Notes: generated by a model from the sequence alone, not told the origin. Shown: positions 42,540 through 51,850, counted from the first letter of the stretch. The stretch is DNA of 64,000 nt from JAQGMJ01 sp036498945 (GCA_036498945.1 DASYEQ010000150.1:1-64000); one strand, 5' to 3'. Program-made: numbers and translations.

Positions 42540-44996
42540 ATGAAATCCATCTCGATGGCATCCGGCGCCGCCTTCGCGCTCGGCTGCCTCGCCGGGCCGG
42601 TAGCGGCCCAGACCGCACCTACCCAGCCCGCACCCGCCAAGCCTGCCACCGCGCAGGCCGCACCCACCCAACCCGCACCCACCCAACCAGCGCCGGTGCA
42701 AGCACCGGCCGGCGCCGGTAGCGTTGCCGGCAAGCTCAGCGACGCCCTTGGCCGTCCGCTGGCCGGCGCCACCGTGCAGTTGCGCGGCGCCGACGGCAAG
42801 ATCGCCGCTCGCGGCCAAAGCGATGCGCAAGGCGCCTTTGCCTTTCGCGGCGTCGCCCCCGGCGTCTACGCCGTGGTGGCGGACCATGCCGGCTTCGATA
42901 CCGGCACTTCGATTGTCACCGTCGCCCGCGGCCCCGCGCCCGCGGTCGCGCTGACGCTGGCCTCGCAGCAGGCGCTGGAACTCAACGTCGCCGTCAACCG
43001 CCCGCAGCGCGCGGCACCGCCGCGCAACGCCATTTCGGCGGCCACCGGCGGCTCCTCCTACGGCTTCGACCACAAGGACATCGAATCCATGCCGGCGGGC
43101 GAGGATACGCAGGTCAACCAGGTGCTGCTGCAGGCGCCCGGCGTGACCAACGATTCCTACGGCCAGCTGCACGTGCGCGGCGACCACGGCAACCTGCAAT
43201 ACCGCATCAACGGCGTGGTGCTGCCCGAAGGCATCAGCGGCTTCGGCCAATCGCTCGACACGCGCTTCGCCGACCGCATCGACCTGTTGACCGGCGCCTT
43301 GCCCTCGCAGTACGGCTACCGCACCGCCGGCGTGGTCGACATCCAGACCAAGAACGGTTTTACCAACGGCGGCAGCGTCAGCTACACCTTCGGCAGCCAC
43401 AACACCTCCAACCCCAGCTTCGAGGTGGAAGGCACCAAGGGTGACTGGAGCTACTACGTCACCGGCTCCTACCTGCGCAACAACCTGGGTATCGAGTCGC
43501 CGACTTCCGCCGCCAATCCGCTGCACGACCGCACCGAGCAGACCAAGGGCTTCGGCTACTTCTCGTACCTCATCAGCCCGACCACCAAGCTCAATGTGAT
43601 CGCCGGCACCTCCTACGGCAAGTTCCAGATTCCCAACAATCCGGACCAGGCCCCGAACCCGGACTTCCTGACCGCCGCCGGCGCCACCGGCTTTTCGTCG
43701 AGTGCGCTGAACGAAAACCAGACCGAGATCAACAACTACGGCATCGTCGCCCTGCAAGGCAGCCTGAACGACAAGTTCGACTACCAGATCGCCGGCTTCA
43801 TGCGCAAGAGCAGCGTCGAATACTTTCCCGACCCGCTCGGCGATCTGGTATTCAACGGCTTGTCGGCGCACATCTACCGCAGCTCGGTCACCACCGGCGT
43901 GCAGGCCGACGGCACCTATCGCCTGAATGCCGCGCACACCCTGCGCATGGGCCTCACCGCCTCCACCGAGGACGACCGCAGCCAGAACAGCGCCACCGTG
44001 TTCCCGGTCGATGCCACCGGCACCGTCTCCGGCGGCCCGATGACCATCGTCGACAACAACGGCAAGAACGGCAACAAGCTCTATGGCGTCTACCTGCAGG
44101 ACGAGTGGAAGATCACCGACAAGCTGACCTTCAACTACGGCGCCCGCGCCGACCGCATGGACGCCTACACGTCCGCCGGCCAGATCAGCCCGCGCGCCGG
44201 CTTCGTCTACAAGCTGTTGCCTGCCACCACCCTGCATGCCGGCTACGCGCGCTACTTCACCCCGCCGCCCAACGAACTGGTGTCGCAGGGCACGCTCAAT
44301 CTTTTCACCGGCACCACCAACGCGCCGGCGAATTTGCAGAACTCGCAGGTGCAGCCCGAGCGCAGCCATTATTTCGATGCCGGCATCACCCACGAGCTGA
44401 TCCCCGGCCTGACCCTGGGCCTGGACGGCTACTACAAGAAGGTGCGCAACCTGCTCGACGAAGGCCAGTTCGGCACCGCGCTGATCTTCACGCCCTTCAA
44501 CTACAGCCGCGCCACCGTCTACGGCGCCGAGCTGTCGGCCACCTGGAAGAAGGACAACCTCAGCGCCTACCTGAACTACGCCACTTCCAAGGCGCGCGCC
44601 ACCGACATTGACTCCGCGCAATTCAACTTCGACCCGACCGAGCTTGCCTACATCGCCAGCAACAACGTCTACGTCGACCACGACCAGCGCGTGACGATCT
44701 CCGGCGGCGCTTCCTACCGCTGGCACGACACCGAGTTCAGCGTCAACGGCTTCTATGGCAGCGGGCTGCGCGCCGGCTTCGCCAATACCGACAAGCTGCC
44801 CGGCTATACCCAGGTCAACCTCGGCGTGGTGCAGCATTTGAATACCGCCGACCTCGGCAAGGTCGACCTGCGCTTCTCCGTGGTCAACGTGTTCAACCAG
44901 GCCTACGAATTGCGCGACGGCACCGGCATCGGCGTCGGCGCGCCGCAGTGGGGGCCGCGGCGCGGCTTCTTCGGGACGATTTCGAAAGTCTTTTGA
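42540..44996 (+). CDS. TonB-dependent outer-membrane receptor with carboxypeptidase-regulatory-like domain
   Basis: The 818-aa receptor starts at ATG 42540 after a GGGGA site, with a signal peptide ending in VAAQ. A Pro/Ala/Gln/Thr-rich linker (residues about 22-60, repeated PTQPAP) leads to a carboxypeptidase-regulatory-like beta domain (GKLSDALGRPLAGATVQLRG), then the plug (VNQVLLQAPGVTNDSYGQL) and a 22-strand barrel. The substrate is unknown. It precedes its own exbB, exbD and tonB genes, so it is probably a dedicated uptake system. Confidence 0.9.
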   Translation: MKSISMASGAAFALGCLAGPVAAQTAPTQPAPAKPATAQAAPTQPAPTQPAPVQAPAGAGSVAGKLSDALGRPLAGATVQLRGADGKIAARGQSDAQGAFAFRGVAPGVYAVVADHAGFDTGTSIVTVARGPAPAVALTLASQQALELNVAVNRPQRAAPPRNAISAATGGSSYGFDHKDIESMPAGEDTQVNQVLLQAPGVTNDSYGQLHVRGDHGNLQYRINGVVLPEGISGFGQSLDTRFADRIDLLTGALPSQYGYRTAGVVDIQTKNGFTNGGSVSYTFGSHNTSNPSFEVEGTKGDWSYYVTGSYLRNNLGIESPTSAANPLHDRTEQTKGFGYFSYLISPTTKLNVIAGTSYGKFQIPNNPDQAPNPDFLTAAGATGFSSSALNENQTEINNYGIVALQGSLNDKFDYQIAGFMRKSSVEYFPDPLGDLVFNGLSAHIYRSSVTTGVQADGTYRLNAAHTLRMGLTASTEDDRSQNSATVFPVDATGTVSGGPMTIVDNNGKNGNKLYGVYLQDEWKITDKLTFNYGARADRMDAYTSAGQISPRAGFVYKLLPATTLHAGYARYFTPPPNELVSQGTLNLFTGTTNAPANLQNSQVQPERSHYFDAGITHELIPGLTLGLDGYYKKVRNLLDEGQFGTALIFTPFNYSRATVYGAELSATWKKDNLSAYLNYATSKARATDIDSAQFNFDPTELAYIASNNVYVDHDQRVTISGGASYRWHDTEFSVNGFYGSGLRAGFANTDKLPGYTQVNLGVVQHLNTADLGKVDLRFSVVNVFNQAYELRDGTGIGVGAPQWGPRRGFFGTISKVF

Positions 44997-45028
44997 GGAG
45001 CCGGGCCGAATAGCACGATTTTCTCCCA

Positions 45029-45058
45029 AGGTCATTCCCGCTTTCGCGGGAATGACCT
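45029..45058. repeat. TCATTCCCGC-type intergenic hairpin
   Basis: Arms AGGTCATTCCCGC (45029-45041) and GCGGGAATGACCT (45046-45058) are a perfect 13-bp inverted repeat with a TTTC loop. The core matches the element at 10683-10714. It lies between the receptor stop and exbB and may attenuate transcription between them. Confidence 0.8.
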
Positions 45059-45107
45059 GGAGCGCGGTTCCCGTCCAACATTCCGCTCTTTATGTAGAAG
45101 GAACAAT

Positions 45108-45761
45108 ATGGAAAACCTGCAAGCCGCAATCAACGCCCTCAAATTCGGCGGCCCGGCGGTATACCCGCTGCTGCTCCTGGCGGTCATCGCCACGGTGATC
45201 ATCATCGACAAGGCCTACATCTACATCCGCTACGTGCGCCTGCCGGCCGACGTGCTGGGCCTGGTCGAGACCTACGATTTCGCCTGGGACCAGCTCGGCG
45301 CCAAGATCCAGGGCATGAACCCGCGCAACGCCTTCCGGCGCTTTTTCGCCACCATCCTGGAGAACCACGACAAGCCGGCGTGGTGGGTCGAATCGCGCGC
45401 GGGCGATGAAGCGCAGATGATCGAGAAGTCGCTGGCGCGCGGCGCCTGGATCCTCGAAACCATCGTTACCGCCGCCCCGCTCTTGGGCCTGCTCGGCACC
45501 ATCGCCGGCATGATGACCGCCTTCAAGCTGATCGGCGGCGACCGCCTGGTGGACCCGATCGGCGTCACCGGCGGCGTGGCGGAGGCGCTGATCGCCACCG
45601 CCCTTGGTCTCTTCATCGCGCTGATCTGTCTCTTCGCCTTCAACTTCTTCGCCCGCATGCAGGCGCAGACCCTCGACGAAATGGAACGCCTGGGCACGCG
45701 GCTGATCGACCACATCCGCCTCGACCAGCAACGCACCGAAGGCATGAAGGAGGCCGCATGA
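45108..45761 (+). CDS. exbB: MotA/TolQ/ExbB proton channel family protein
   Basis: The 217-aa inner-membrane protein has three hydrophobic segments (about 15-40, 118-140 and 160-185) and the ExbB/TolQ signature LLGLLGTIAGMMTAFKLIGG. With ExbD it forms the proton-driven motor that energises TonB. AGAAGGA precedes the ATG. It overlaps exbD by 4 nt, so the pair is coupled. Confidence 0.92.
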   Translation: MENLQAAINALKFGGPAVYPLLLLAVIATVIIIDKAYIYIRYVRLPADVLGLVETYDFAWDQLGAKIQGMNPRNAFRRFFATILENHDKPAWWVESRAGDEAQMIEKSLARGAWILETIVTAAPLLGLLGTIAGMMTAFKLIGGDRLVDPIGVTGGVAEALIATALGLFIALICLFAFNFFARMQAQTLDEMERLGTRLIDHIRLDQQRTEGMKEAA

Positions 45762-46162
45762 AGCTGCGCAAATCCCGCACGTCGCGCCACGGGCGCATCG
45801 AGATCATCCCGATGATCGACGTGATGTTCTTCCTGCTCGCCACCTTTATTCTCGCCTCGCTGTCGGTGCAGCACCTGCATTCCATCCCGGTGAACCTGCC
45901 GCAAGGCCAGGCCGACCCCTTCAAGGCCGACAAGCCGGTGACCCTCACGGTGGACCGCGACAGCAAGATCTTCGTCGACCAGACGCCCGTGACGCTCGAC
46001 ACGCTCGCTGCCGCGCTCAAGCCGCACCTGCGCAGCCAGGACGCCACGGTAGTGATGGCCGCCGACAGCGCGGCGCCCAACGGCATTACCGTGCAGGCGA
46101 TGCTGCGCGCGCGCGAAGCCGGGGCGCAGCATTTCCTCATCGCCGTCAAGCATGGCCAATAG
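45758..46162 (+). CDS. exbD: Biopolymer transport protein ExbD
   Basis: The 134-aa protein has a single membrane segment near residues 22-42 (MIDVMFFLLATFILASL) containing the essential aspartate, followed by a periplasmic alpha/beta domain (DRDSKIFVDQTPVTLD). It overlaps exbB at its start and tonB at its end (11 nt), so the three are translated together. Confidence 0.92.
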   Translation: MKLRKSRTSRHGRIEIIPMIDVMFFLLATFILASLSVQHLHSIPVNLPQGQADPFKADKPVTLTVDRDSKIFVDQTPVTLDTLAAALKPHLRSQDATVVMAADSAAPNGITVQAMLRAREAGAQHFLIAVKHGQ

Positions 46163-46898
46163 CGTTTCCGCCACGCACGCCGACAGTCCCGGCGCGTGGG
46201 CGCGCGGCCGCTCGTGGCGCGTGCCGGTGCGCGACCTGCCGTGGCGCCGGCTGCCGGCGATTTTGCCGATCGCCATCGCGCTGTGGATCTTCGCGCTGTG
46301 GGGCTTCGGGCGCTTCATCGCCAGCCCGGCGCCGCCGCCCGAGCCCAAGCCGCTGGATACGCGCATCATCGAGTTGCCCCCGGACCCGCCGCCCGCACCG
46401 CCGCCGCCGGCCCCGGTGGTGAAGCCGCCGCCCGCGCCGCCGGTGCTGCACAAGGCGCCGCCCCCGCCGCCGCAGCCGCGCCTGGCGCCCGCGCCCAAGC
46501 CGCAGGAGACCGCGCCGACGCCCAGCCCGGAGCCGCCACCCCCGCCGCCGCCGGCTCCCGCCGCCCCGGCGCCGCAGGCTGCACCCGCCCCGCCGCCACC
46601 GGCGCCGTCGAACGCCAGTCCCGGCGAGGGCCGCAGCGGCGCCTACACGATTACCCGGCAGGACCCGAAGATCCCGGATGACCTCGCCGACGATGCGGCA
46701 CGCTATACCGTCACGGTACGCATCAAGATCGCCGCCGACGGCAGCACCACGGTGGAACTCGATCCGCCGACGCCCAACCCGCGCCTGAACCGCCTTTACC
46801 TTGAAGCCTACAAGGCCTGGAAGTGGTTTCCCGCCACCCAGAGCGGCCAGCCGGTCGCCTCGGTGCAATCGTTCAGGATCAAGCCGGTGGTGAACTAG
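46152..46898 (+). CDS. tonB: TonB energy transducer
   Basis: The 248-aa protein has a short cytoplasmic tail, one membrane segment (about residues 33-53), a long Pro/Ala-rich linker of about 100 residues that spans the periplasm, and a TonB C-terminal domain (YTVTVRIKIAADGSTTVE, then YKAWKWFPATQSGQPV). It transmits motor force to the receptor encoded upstream. It is the last gene of the coupled exbB-exbD-tonB set. Confidence 0.9.
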   Translation: MANSVSATHADSPGAWARGRSWRVPVRDLPWRRLPAILPIAIALWIFALWGFGRFIASPAPPPEPKPLDTRIIELPPDPPPAPPPPAPVVKPPPAPPVLHKAPPPPPQPRLAPAPKPQETAPTPSPEPPPPPPPAPAAPAPQAAPAPPPPAPSNASPGEGRSGAYTITRQDPKIPDDLADDAARYTVTVRIKIAADGSTTVELDPPTPNPRLNRLYLEAYKAWKWFPATQSGQPVASVQSFRIKPVVN

Positions 46899-46902
46899 CC
46901 GG

Positions 46903-47577
46903 CTAGTCGCCGTCCACCGGCTGCACCGCGGCGGCCGGCGCCACGCGGCGGCGCTCGGCCTGGATGACGATCTCGGCGGCGCGGTCTTCCGCGCGCCCGG
47001 CCGCGCTGTCGTCATAGCGCGGCGCGCGGACGTCGATGGTCACCGGCACCTGGTCGCCGAGGCCCGCGTCGCGCAGGTATTCGCCCACCACCTCGGCACG
47101 CCGCTGCGCCAGGCCGCGCGCGAAGGTCAGGCCCGACTCCATCACGTCGACGCTGCCGGTGATTTGCACCGCGTCGATGCGCCAGGCCGTGCCGAGGGCG
47201 CGGATCAGGCGGTCGAGATCGTCGAAGCCGGCCTCGGCCGGGTAGCTCTCGTGCAGATAATAAAAGACCGCGAGCTGGGCGCGCAGCGGCTCCGAGTCGG
47301 CCTTGCCCGCCGCCGGCGCCAGGCGCAGCGCCGGCGCCAGGGGCAGCGGCAGGCTGTTGGTCTTCACCAGGGCATGCGCATAGATCTCGCCGCTTTGCGC
47401 GCAGCGTTCACGCAGCGAGCGCAACTGGCGCACCGTCAGCGCCGCGTCCACCGAATCGACGCTGCACGGCAGGTCGGCCACAAGCGCCGGCGCGGCGGCA
47501 TCGCCGGCTGCGAGCACGTGCAGGGGCAGGGCGCAAAGGCTGGCGGCGAGGGTAAGGAGCAGCTTAGGGGTATTCAT
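46903..47577 (-). CDS. OmpA-C-like periplasmic protein
   Basis: The 224-aa protein has a signal peptide (residues 1-23, ending LHVLAA). The C-terminal half resembles an OmpA-like peptidoglycan-associating domain: ITGSVDVMESGLTFARGLAQ, then RAEVVGEYLRDAGL and RAAEIVIQAERR. Some of the usual peptidoglycan contacts are altered (the D-x-x-G-x-x-x-x-N pattern is not exact). It is convergent with tonB and divergent from the next membrane protein. It may anchor to the wall, but this is weakly supported. Confidence 0.68.
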   Translation of the reverse strand: MNTPKLLLTLAASLCALPLHVLAAGDAAAPALVADLPCSVDSVDAALTVRQLRSLRERCAQSGEIYAHALVKTNSLPLPLAPALRLAPAAGKADSEPLRAQLAVFYYLHESYPAEAGFDDLDRLIRALGTAWRIDAVQITGSVDVMESGLTFARGLAQRRAEVVGEYLRDAGLGDQVPVTIDVRAPRYDDSAAGRAEDRAAEIVIQAERRRVAPAAAVQPVDGD

Positions 47578-47866
47578 GGAGGGCCAGGGTTGTTTGTATG
47601 GATTGTTTCACGTTGCCGTGACGTGGCCGTGTGCGGGCTTCCCTTCGAGTGCGGCCGCGCTCCCCGGTTCACCGCTCGGCGGTGCTTTACATTTTCCGAA
47701 GTGTAGCGGCGTCCACTCGCCGGCGCGTAGCGGGCGCGCCTGCCGCGCGCTCGCCAGCCGCGCCAATGTGTGCAACACTATGCTCCCGGAATACCGTCTG
47801 ACCCGGCCGGGATGCCGCATCGGAATCTGCACGGCCGACTTTCACAAAGAGGCAAGGAGCCCGAAG

Positions 47867-48667
47867 ATGAGCGAGATGGACAATAGCAATCCCTATGCGT
47901 CTCCTAACGCCAACGTCGCCCGCGACCCCGGCCAGCAGGAGATGGGCACCCTGATCGAAGGCGGCCGCTCGGTCGATTCCGGGCGCGGCGCGGCCTGGAT
48001 CAGCGAAGGCTTCCAGATGTTCATGAAGGCGCCCGGCATGTGGATAGTGGTGGTGCTGGTCTACATGGTGATGGCCTTTGTGGTCAGCCTGATTCCCTTC
48101 CTCGGCAGCATCGCGATGGCCCTCCTGGGCCCGGTGTTCGGCGCCGGCATGCTGCTCGGCTGCCAGGCGCTGGACCGCGGCGAGCCGCTGGAGATCGGCC
48201 ACCTGTTCGCCGGCTTCAAGGAGAACGTCGGGCAACTGGTGCTGGTGGGCCTGCTCGCCTTCGTCGCCATCTTCGTGGTGGCGATGGTGGCCGGCGTGAT
48301 CATGGGCATCATGGGCGGCGCCGGCCTGTTTGCCATGATGGCGGGCGGGCACACCGCAGCCGGCGGGCTGGCCTTTGTCGGCGTGGCCATCGCCGGGCTG
48401 GTCTTCCTTGCCTTGATGGTTCCCGTCAGCATGGCCGCCTGGTATGCCCCGGCACTGGTGGTGTTCCACCAGCAGGATGCGATCGCCGCCCTGAAACAGA
48501 GCTTCGCGGGCTGCATGAAGAACATCGTGCCGTTCCTGATTTGGGGCGTGATCGCCTTCGTGCTGTCGATCGTCGCGGCGATTCCGTTCGGCCTGGGTTT
48601 CCTGGTGCTGGGCCCGGTGTTGCTGGGCAGCCTGTACTACTCCTATCGCGAGATTTTCTGCGCGTAG
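47867..48667 (+). CDS. BPSS1780 family membrane protein
   Basis: The 266-aa protein starts at ATG 47867 after AAGGAG. It has an N-terminal polar tail with NPYASPNA, then about five hydrophobic segments between residues 50 and 255 with family-like ALVVFHQQDAIAALKQSF near residue 205. BPSS1780-type proteins are common in Burkholderiales and have no assigned role. It stands alone. Confidence 0.82.
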   Translation: MSEMDNSNPYASPNANVARDPGQQEMGTLIEGGRSVDSGRGAAWISEGFQMFMKAPGMWIVVVLVYMVMAFVVSLIPFLGSIAMALLGPVFGAGMLLGCQALDRGEPLEIGHLFAGFKENVGQLVLVGLLAFVAIFVVAMVAGVIMGIMGGAGLFAMMAGGHTAAGGLAFVGVAIAGLVFLALMVPVSMAAWYAPALVVFHQQDAIAALKQSFAGCMKNIVPFLIWGVIAFVLSIVAAIPFGLGFLVLGPVLLGSLYYSYREIFCA

Positions 48668-48751
48668 GCCGGTAGGGCGGCCGCGGGTGTTCCCGCGGCC
48701 GCAACCGTTCGGGGGCCCGCCCGCGAACGGCAGGTAGGGAAGGAAGGGGCG

Positions 48752-49537
48752 ATGCAAGGCTGGCGTGTCGGCATGTCATTGCTGTGTCTTCTGGCGTTGC
48801 CGGTGCTGGCGCGCGCCGCCCCCGTGCTCGACCTGCCGCAATATTCCGCGATTGATCGCGATGCGCTGGAGCGCTACGCCGGCCGCACATTGAATCGCCA
48901 GGAGTCGCGGGCGCGCGCCGCCGGGGAACTCGGCTGCGTGCGCTATTGCGCGATGATCGGGCGCGCCTTCGCGCGCATTTCGCGCGCCGCGCGCGAACAG
49001 GGCGAGCCCGCCGGCGGCCCGGTGCACTGGGAGATGGTGATCACCACCACGCGCGGCGAGGCGGCCCTGAGCCTGCCCGGCGGGCACCTGCTGATCTCCG
49101 AGGGCATGATCGCCGAGTTGCGCCTGACCGAAGCCGAAGTCGCCTTCATCCTGGCGCACGAAGCCGCGCACGTGCTGCTGCAGCATGAGGCGCAGGCGCT
49201 CGACTTCCTGCAGGCCACGATGACGCCGCGCGGCGTGCGGCGCTCGGTGTGGGACCTGTACGCCGAACTGGACTACGACACCGGCGCGCTGCTGCGCCTG
49301 CAAAGCCTGATGCAGCAAAGCGAGCTCGACGCCGATTTCGCCGGCATGCTGCTGGGCGCGCAGGCGGGCTACGACCCGGCGGCGATGATCAGCGCATTGT
49401 CCAAGCTGGCCGCCGGCGAGCAAAGGCGCGCCGGCATCGTGCGGACGCACCCGGCCTGGGTGCAGCGCCTGGCCGCGGCGAAAAAGGCGCTGCCGATGGC
49501 CGGGCGCCTGTTCGACGTCACCACCGCCGGGCACTGA
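48752..49537 (+). CDS. M48-type zinc metalloprotease
   Basis: The 261-aa exported protease has a signal peptide (residues 1-22, ending LARAA), the zinc motif HEAAH (136-140) and a third-ligand segment ELDADFAG near residue 190. It resembles BepA/LoiP-like periplasmic M48 proteins but lacks TPRs. It probably degrades or matures envelope proteins. Two cysteines (CVRYC, residues 62 and 66) could form a disulfide. It is followed by an esterase gene 109 bp downstream. Confidence 0.87.
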   Translation: MQGWRVGMSLLCLLALPVLARAAPVLDLPQYSAIDRDALERYAGRTLNRQESRARAAGELGCVRYCAMIGRAFARISRAAREQGEPAGGPVHWEMVITTTRGEAALSLPGGHLLISEGMIAELRLTEAEVAFILAHEAAHVLLQHEAQALDFLQATMTPRGVRRSVWDLYAELDYDTGALLRLQSLMQQSELDADFAGMLLGAQAGYDPAAMISALSKLAAGEQRRAGIVRTHPAWVQRLAAAKKALPMAGRLFDVTTAGH

Positions 49538-49646
49538 GGCGCCGCGCTGCAATACGGCGCGGCACGACGCGAGCGCCGCGCAATCGGGCAGGCGGCATGC
49601 TATGTTGCGCGCATCCCGGCCGCGCCGGCTTCCGCACGCTTGAACC

Positions 49647-50453
49647 ATGACCGAGATCGAAATCCGCCGCGACATTCCCTTCACCGACGGCGCCGCCGCC
49701 GATGCCTACCTCCCCGCCGGCCCCGGCCCGCATCCCGCGCTGCTGGCGATCCACGGCGGCGCCTGGCAGCGCGGCGACAAGAGTTTCTACGCCCACATGG
49801 GGCCGCATTTCGCCCGCCGCGGCATCGCCGTGTTCGCCATCAACTACCGCCTCACCACCGCGGCCGCGCCCTCGTATCCGCAAACCCCGCGCGACGTGCT
49901 GGCGGCGCTGGCGTATCTGAAGCGCGAAGCCGCCGGCCTGCGCATCGATCCCGCGCGCGTCGGCGCCATCGGCGACTCCGCCGGCGCGCACCTGGCTTCG
50001 CTGGCCGCGCTCGATGGCGCCGCCTATGCGGCGGGAGCCGAGTTCGTCCAGCCGAAACTCTGCGTCGGCATCTATGGTGTCTACGACATGGCCGCGCAAT
50101 GGCTGCACGACCAGATACACCGCGCCGGCGACAACATCGCGCAAAAATTCCTGGGCGCCGCCCTCTACGAAGATCGCCGGCGTTTTTTCGACGCCTCGCC
50201 GCTGTCGCATGCCATTACCGCGCGCAACCAGACGCCTTTCTTCCTCGCCTGGGGCACCGAAGACGACATCGTCGATTGCGAGACCCAGTCCAAAGCCTTT
50301 CTCACCGCGCTGAAGCAGGCCGGCTTTTTCGTGCGCACCTTCGTGCTGCCGGGCGCGCCGCATTTCTGGGCTTCCGATCCGCTCGATGCCGGCACCGGCT
50401 ACGCCGCGCGTTTCGTCGCCGCGCTCGAACCTTTCCTGCGCGAGCGGCTGTAA
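49647..50453 (+). CDS. Alpha/beta hydrolase (esterase/lipase, BD-FAE-like)
   Basis: The 268-aa hydrolase has an HGGAW oxyanion motif near residue 36, the nucleophile elbow GDSAGAH near residue 111, an aspartate in GTEDDIVD and a histidine in PGAPHFWAS. This order matches hormone-sensitive-lipase-like and BD-FAE esterases. There is no signal peptide. Substrate is unknown; formamide or carboxyl esters are typical. Confidence 0.85.
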   Translation: MTEIEIRRDIPFTDGAAADAYLPAGPGPHPALLAIHGGAWQRGDKSFYAHMGPHFARRGIAVFAINYRLTTAAAPSYPQTPRDVLAALAYLKREAAGLRIDPARVGAIGDSAGAHLASLAALDGAAYAAGAEFVQPKLCVGIYGVYDMAAQWLHDQIHRAGDNIAQKFLGAALYEDRRRFFDASPLSHAITARNQTPFFLAWGTEDDIVDCETQSKAFLTALKQAGFFVRTFVLPGAPHFWASDPLDAGTGYAARFVAALEPFLRERL

Positions 50454-50460
50454 CACTGCC

Positions 50461-50500
50461 GCCGCTCATGGCCGCTCATGGCCGCTCATGGCCGCGCATG
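50461..50500. repeat. 10-bp tandem repeat, four units
   Basis: GCCGCTCATG is repeated three times exactly (50461-50490) and then once with one change (GCCGCGCATG, 50491-50500). It lies between the esterase stop and the convergent amidohydrolase stop. Confidence 0.9.
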
Positions 50501-50581
50501 GCAGATCCGGCCGCGCGGTGGCTCCGCTCGACCACCCTGCGGTGGGCGCGCGCATCATCAGCGGTCCGTGCGCCTCCGCGC

Positions 50582-51586
50582 CTACAGCTTGAGCTTGAAC
50601 AGGCGCATCGCGTTACCGCGCCCGATCTGCAGGCGCTCGGCTTCGCTCAACTGCGCGCGGTCCAGCCAGTCGCCGCCTTCCACCATGTCCATCCACGGAT
50701 GGTCGGAAGAAAAGCACACGCGGTCCAGCCCGACGATGTCGGCCACGTGCATCGTCGCCCGGGTGTCGAAAAAGCCGGCGGTGGTGTAGACGAAGTTCGA
50801 CTTGAGGTAGCCGTACATGTCCTTTTTCAGCGTGCTCTTCGGCACCTTTTGCGTGTAGGTCTTGGAGATGCGCCACTGGTAGGCGGGCAGCGCCTCGCCC
50901 AGGTGGCCCAGCGCAATGGTGAGCTTCGGAAAGCGGTCGAACACGCCGCTGGTGATCATGCGCAGCGCGTGGGTCGAGCATTCGACCAGGAAGGCCCAGC
51001 CGGCGGCGAGCAGCTCGGGGTGGCCCTGGAACATCATCTGCTGGCTGGCGAGCGGGTTGCGCGGATGCAGGTAGATCGGCAGGTCCAGCGCCTGCGCGCG
51101 CTCCCACAGCACGTCGTAGCGCGGATCGTCGAGATAAACCACGCTCTGCGCATCGCCAAGGTTGGAAAAGCTGTTGATCAGCGCGCCGTGAAAGCCGTAT
51201 TGCGTGACGCAGCGCTCAAGCTCCGCGGCGGCAGCCTCTGGATCCTGCGTCGGCAGCGCGGCAAAGCCGCCCAGGCGCTTCGGGTATTTGTCGATGATGG
51301 CCTTCAGCTGGTCGTTCACCGTGCGCGCCTTGCCGGCGCTCTCCGGGCCATGCAGTTCGGCCTGCAAGCCAGGCGAATTGAGCGAGAGGATGGCGTATTC
51401 GATGCGCGCCTTATCCATCAGCGCGATGCGCTCGTCGCCCACTTCAAGCAAGTCGCGGTAGACCCGGGCCACGCTGGCCGGCGTCATGCCCGAGGGCAGG
51501 TCGCTGAATTGCGGCGTGAGGAAGTGCTCCTCGAAAGCGATTTTCCACGGGCTTTGCGTGGCAAAGCCGGGTTCGGGTGAATGCAT
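50582..51586 (-). CDS. Amidohydrolase, gamma-resorcylate-decarboxylase-like (ACMSD family)
   Basis: The 334-aa TIM-barrel protein resembles 2,6-dihydroxybenzoate (gamma-resorcylate) decarboxylase and 5-carboxyvanillate decarboxylase. Metal ligands expected in this group are present: Glu19 and His21 in FEEHF, a histidine in IYLHPRNPL, and an aspartate in FSSDHPWMD, with the WRIS arginine for the carboxylate. These enzymes remove CO2 from ortho-hydroxybenzoates without oxygen. GGAG five bases before the ATG at 51586 fixes the start. It is divergent from a second amidohydrolase and near a Rieske oxygenase set. Confidence 0.84.
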   Translation of the reverse strand: MHSPEPGFATQSPWKIAFEEHFLTPQFSDLPSGMTPASVARVYRDLLEVGDERIALMDKARIEYAILSLNSPGLQAELHGPESAGKARTVNDQLKAIIDKYPKRLGGFAALPTQDPEAAAAELERCVTQYGFHGALINSFSNLGDAQSVVYLDDPRYDVLWERAQALDLPIYLHPRNPLASQQMMFQGHPELLAAGWAFLVECSTHALRMITSGVFDRFPKLTIALGHLGEALPAYQWRISKTYTQKVPKSTLKKDMYGYLKSNFVYTTAGFFDTRATMHVADIVGLDRVCFSSDHPWMDMVEGGDWLDRAQLSEAERLQIGRGNAMRLFKLKL

Positions 51587-51716
51587 GTGGTCTCCGTTGC
51601 AAGGTCTGTCGCAAGCCGGCCGCCGGTGCACAACGATCGCGCCGTGACGATTCAATGATGAAAGATCGCACCCGCTTGCGGTAGGGGATATTAGCGCTCC
51701 TCGCCGGTAATGCCTT

Positions 51717-51744
51717 TTGACGGCAAGGCGGGACCGATTACTAT
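51717..51744 (+). promoter_or_regulatory. Sigma-70-like promoter of the amidohydrolase-Bug operon
   Basis: TTGACG (51717-51722) is followed after 16 nt by TACTAT (51739-51744). It lies about 105 nt before the TTG start at 51851, in the region shared with the divergent amidohydrolase. Confidence 0.5.
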
Positions 51745-51850
51745 CAGGTATCGCCACCCCTGTTTTGCCTTCTGGGCGTAATCGCCCGCTTTTCCTAAGA
51801 TGCCGGTTCGAATGCCGGGTCAAAACAAGCCGCAAGGCACGGAGACAAAC

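Noticed and set aside
41994..45035. Very long open frame opposite the TonB-dependent receptor
   Set aside because: It lies on the antisense of a clear receptor gene and has the low-complexity Gly/Ala/Val/Arg composition expected of a GC-rich shadow frame.
51801..51824. tRNA-like CCGGTTCGAATGCCGG
   Set aside because: It resembles a T-arm, but no D-arm, anticodon arm or acceptor stem can be built upstream, and the loop is too long.
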